From assembly GCA_937891785.1 (NCBI GenBank), contig CALAGN010000040.1, positions 1 through 64,000 of the forward strand: DNA of 64,000 nt, in the 5' to 3' direction. A model generated the notes under the pieces. It saw only the letters and a program-made list of their open reading frames with translations, did no database searches and was not told the DNA's origin. This DNA comes from an uncultured Octadecabacter sp. Lineage in GTDB: Bacteria; Pseudomonadota; Alphaproteobacteria; Rhodobacterales; Rhodobacteraceae. Position 1 is the stretch's first letter, and every line of letters starts with the position of its first letter. A program made the position numbers and the translations under genes. Of the stretch, positions 62,399 to 64,000 are shown one piece after another.

Positions 62399-63976
62399 CT
62401 ACCCAAGCCCATCGGGGTAGAACCGGGCCAGCTCGGATTTGAGCGGCCCAAGGTGTTTGTCATAACGCCGCCAGCGCTGCACGGATGTTTGATAGACTGG
62501 CTGGCGCACCTGCCACACCGACAAGGTCCGCGCGCGCTTTTCTGAATTCTGAAAATCAAGGCAGGCCGGATCCCAGTCCAATCCGAGAAAATCAATAACC
62601 CGACGTGCAGTGCCTTCGGTATCGGCCACGGTATCTTCGTAAGCGACGTCCATGATCTTAATTGGCAGCACCGTCGCCCAGTGTTTCATAAGCTTGTCAT
62701 AGGCGCAGTAATAGCGGCCAAGGTTGCCTAAATCGCGGGTGTAGCTGTGCCATGGTCCCAAGGGCTGCATGTAGCAAGACACGCAGTTGTCCATCGGATC
62801 GCGGCGCGCATGCAACACACGACCCTTTGGGAACATCCGTGCAAAAAGTCCAAGTAATTCAAAGTTATGCAGCTTCTTGTCGACAATGCGTTTGGCATCA
62901 GGGGCGGCACTGCGTATTTCGTGCAAGTATTTCTGGGCCAGAATTTCGGTGTCTTTTTGGGTCATGTTTTTGATCATGTGCACAAGTGCTGCACCGTTAT
63001 GTTCGGGCAGCTTGAGATCACGCATCATGTTGCTAAGGGCGGCACTTTCGCCGACGCCTGCAACTTCGGAATGTGAGGTCAGAACCTGTTCCAACAATGT
63101 GCTGCCGGATCGCGGCATTCCGACGATCAGGACAGGTGTTTCGTCATTTGATCCGCCGCCACCGAAATAGTCGGCCCGCGTGATATTGCTGCATTGGGCA
63201 TCAACAAACCCTTGATACCCTTGGGCGTTGTGCAGCACGGTTTCTTCGGCTTTGGCCCGCGCGAACAGATCAAACGCTTCGTCATAGGCAGCCATGTCAT
63301 CGCGTGCCTTTGCAAGCATCGCCAGTGCCTTGGTCCGGTCGCCCTTCTTTAGGTCTTGCAGGTTTGCCACGATCTTGTCGCGCAAGTGCTGATAGATCGG
63401 ATCGTCCTCGTGCATCTTGCCGGTCAGGCTGTAAATGCTGTGCAATTGCAGATTGTCCGGCTCATCGGCGAAAATCTCGCGGCACATGATTTGTGCATCG
63501 TCCATGCGACCGGCGGCGCGCAGCACCGTCGCCAGTTGCAAGCGTGATTGCAGATGATTGGGGCGAATTGCGAGTGCGGCTTGAACGGCGGCGATTGCAT
63601 CGTCGTGGCGATCCATCTGATAATAGATGGTTGAGGCAACATAAAGCACATCCGGTTTGCGCGGCGCAAAGGCCATGGCGCGCTTCAGGTGCTTCAGGGC
63701 CGTTTCAAAGCGTTTGATGTTGCAGGCCGCCTCGGCCGCCTCAAGATGCGCGCGCACGGATTTGGGTATGATCTTTAGCGCGCGTTCTGCTGCGGTCAGC
63801 GCTTGTGGAAAATCATGGGTGACACGGTTGTGCAATTGCGCCAGCGCAACCCAAACGGCTTCGTCCTTGGGGCGTCGCTTTGCCTCTGCCTCAAGCAGGT
63901 GCATCGCATCTTGCTTGCGTCCGGCACTGATCAGCGCATTCAATTGCGCCCCGACGGTGATGGGTTTGCCTGCCAT
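62399..63976 (-). CDS. TPR-repeat sulfotransferase
   Basis: A 525-aa protein with N-terminal tetratricopeptide repeats (residues ~35-200: AVWVALAQLHNRV, ALTAAERALKIIPKSVRAHL, ALKHLKRAMAFAPRKPDVLY, AIAAVQAALAIRPNHLQ). A sulfotransferase domain follows. Its PAPS loop is VLIVGMPRSGSTLLEQVLTS and the 3'-phosphate contact RVLHARRDPMDNCVSCYMQ. The TPR-sulfotransferase form is common in Rhodobacteraceae; the acceptor (protein or glycan) is unknown. It converges on rpoD. Confidence 0.9.
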   Translation of the reverse strand: MAGKPITVGAQLNALISAGRKQDAMHLLEAEAKRRPKDEAVWVALAQLHNRVTHDFPQALTAAERALKIIPKSVRAHLEAAEAACNIKRFETALKHLKRAMAFAPRKPDVLYVASTIYYQMDRHDDAIAAVQAALAIRPNHLQSRLQLATVLRAAGRMDDAQIMCREIFADEPDNLQLHSIYSLTGKMHEDDPIYQHLRDKIVANLQDLKKGDRTKALAMLAKARDDMAAYDEAFDLFARAKAEETVLHNAQGYQGFVDAQCSNITRADYFGGGGSNDETPVLIVGMPRSGSTLLEQVLTSHSEVAGVGESAALSNMMRDLKLPEHNGAALVHMIKNMTQKDTEILAQKYLHEIRSAAPDAKRIVDKKLHNFELLGLFARMFPKGRVLHARRDPMDNCVSCYMQPLGPWHSYTRDLGNLGRYYCAYDKLMKHWATVLPIKIMDVAYEDTVADTEGTARRVIDFLGLDWDPACLDFQNSEKRARTLSVWQVRQPVYQTSVQRWRRYDKHLGPLKSELARFYPDGLG

Positions 63977-64000
63977 TGCGGCCTCCTGCGTTGGTTGGGT

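Overview
The window reads as a dense, chromosomal stretch of an alphaproteobacterium of the Rhodobacteraceae (Roseobacter group). This rests on the set of families seen: a carnitine dehydrogenase/thioesterase fusion, a BKACE enzyme, MttB-family methyltransferases, DUF983, DUF1127, DUF2061, DUF3572 and DUF2927 proteins, an alphaproteobacterial Zur box and GANTC clustering. The genus cannot be fixed from the sequence alone. I see no insertion sequence, prophage, CRISPR array, tRNA or rRNA gene. Gene ends are packed tightly, and many convergent pairs share stop-codon bases.

Layout. 0.1-3.3 kb: methionyl-tRNA synthetase and an MFS transporter, with the tail of a decayed SDR gene between them. 3.4-9.7 kb: a carnitine-catabolic island with an aldo/keto reductase, a dehydrocarnitine-cleaving BKACE enzyme, three small lipoproteins, a carnitine dehydrogenase fused to a betainyl-CoA thioesterase, an SDR, and a convergent XRE regulator. 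9.8-13 kb: a DUF2061/fatty acid desaturase pair, an EamA transporter, a NUDIX hydrolase and DUF983. 13.1-17 kb: an EF-hand protein, an ECF sigma factor with a small membrane partner, a ZraP/CnrX-like periplasmic sensor, a PleD-type diguanylate cyclase and DUF3572. 17-22.4 kb: a HAD phosphatase, a non-pyrrolysine MttB-family methyltransferase without a corrinoid partner, and the zinc-uptake locus znuA / zur-znuC-znuB with a palindromic Zur operator.

22.4-31.2 kb is one long minus-strand run: rluB, terC, a 25-residue membrane peptide, xpaC-like, telA, a DUF2927 lipoprotein, an SPFH/GYF protein, a small frame broken by an in-frame TGA, a membrane-anchored zinc-ribbon protein, a PfkB sugar kinase and dtd. 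The terC-to-zinc-ribbon block combines two gene pairings known separately from Bacillus (yaaN-xpaC and ydjG-ydjI) with TerC. It is my best candidate for an under-described envelope or toxic-ion stress system.

31-64 kb is mostly housekeeping: tadA, a UPF0173 hydrolase, gatCA, an AmpD-like amidase, the RNase P RNA, ppsA, rpmG, MAPEG, a Bax-inhibitor-1 protein, DUF1127 with a divergent LysR regulator, a quinone oxidoreductase, a PraR-like XRE regulator, hisN-like phosphatase, 8-oxoguanine and guanine deaminases, mgtE, 5-formyl-THF cyclo-ligase, a YmdB-like phosphodiesterase, two SLC13 permeases around an amidotransferase, yebC, a decayed leucine-rich-repeat lipoprotein, an EamA transporter, dnaG, rpoD (preceded by five GANTC sites in 70 bp) and a TPR-sulfotransferase.
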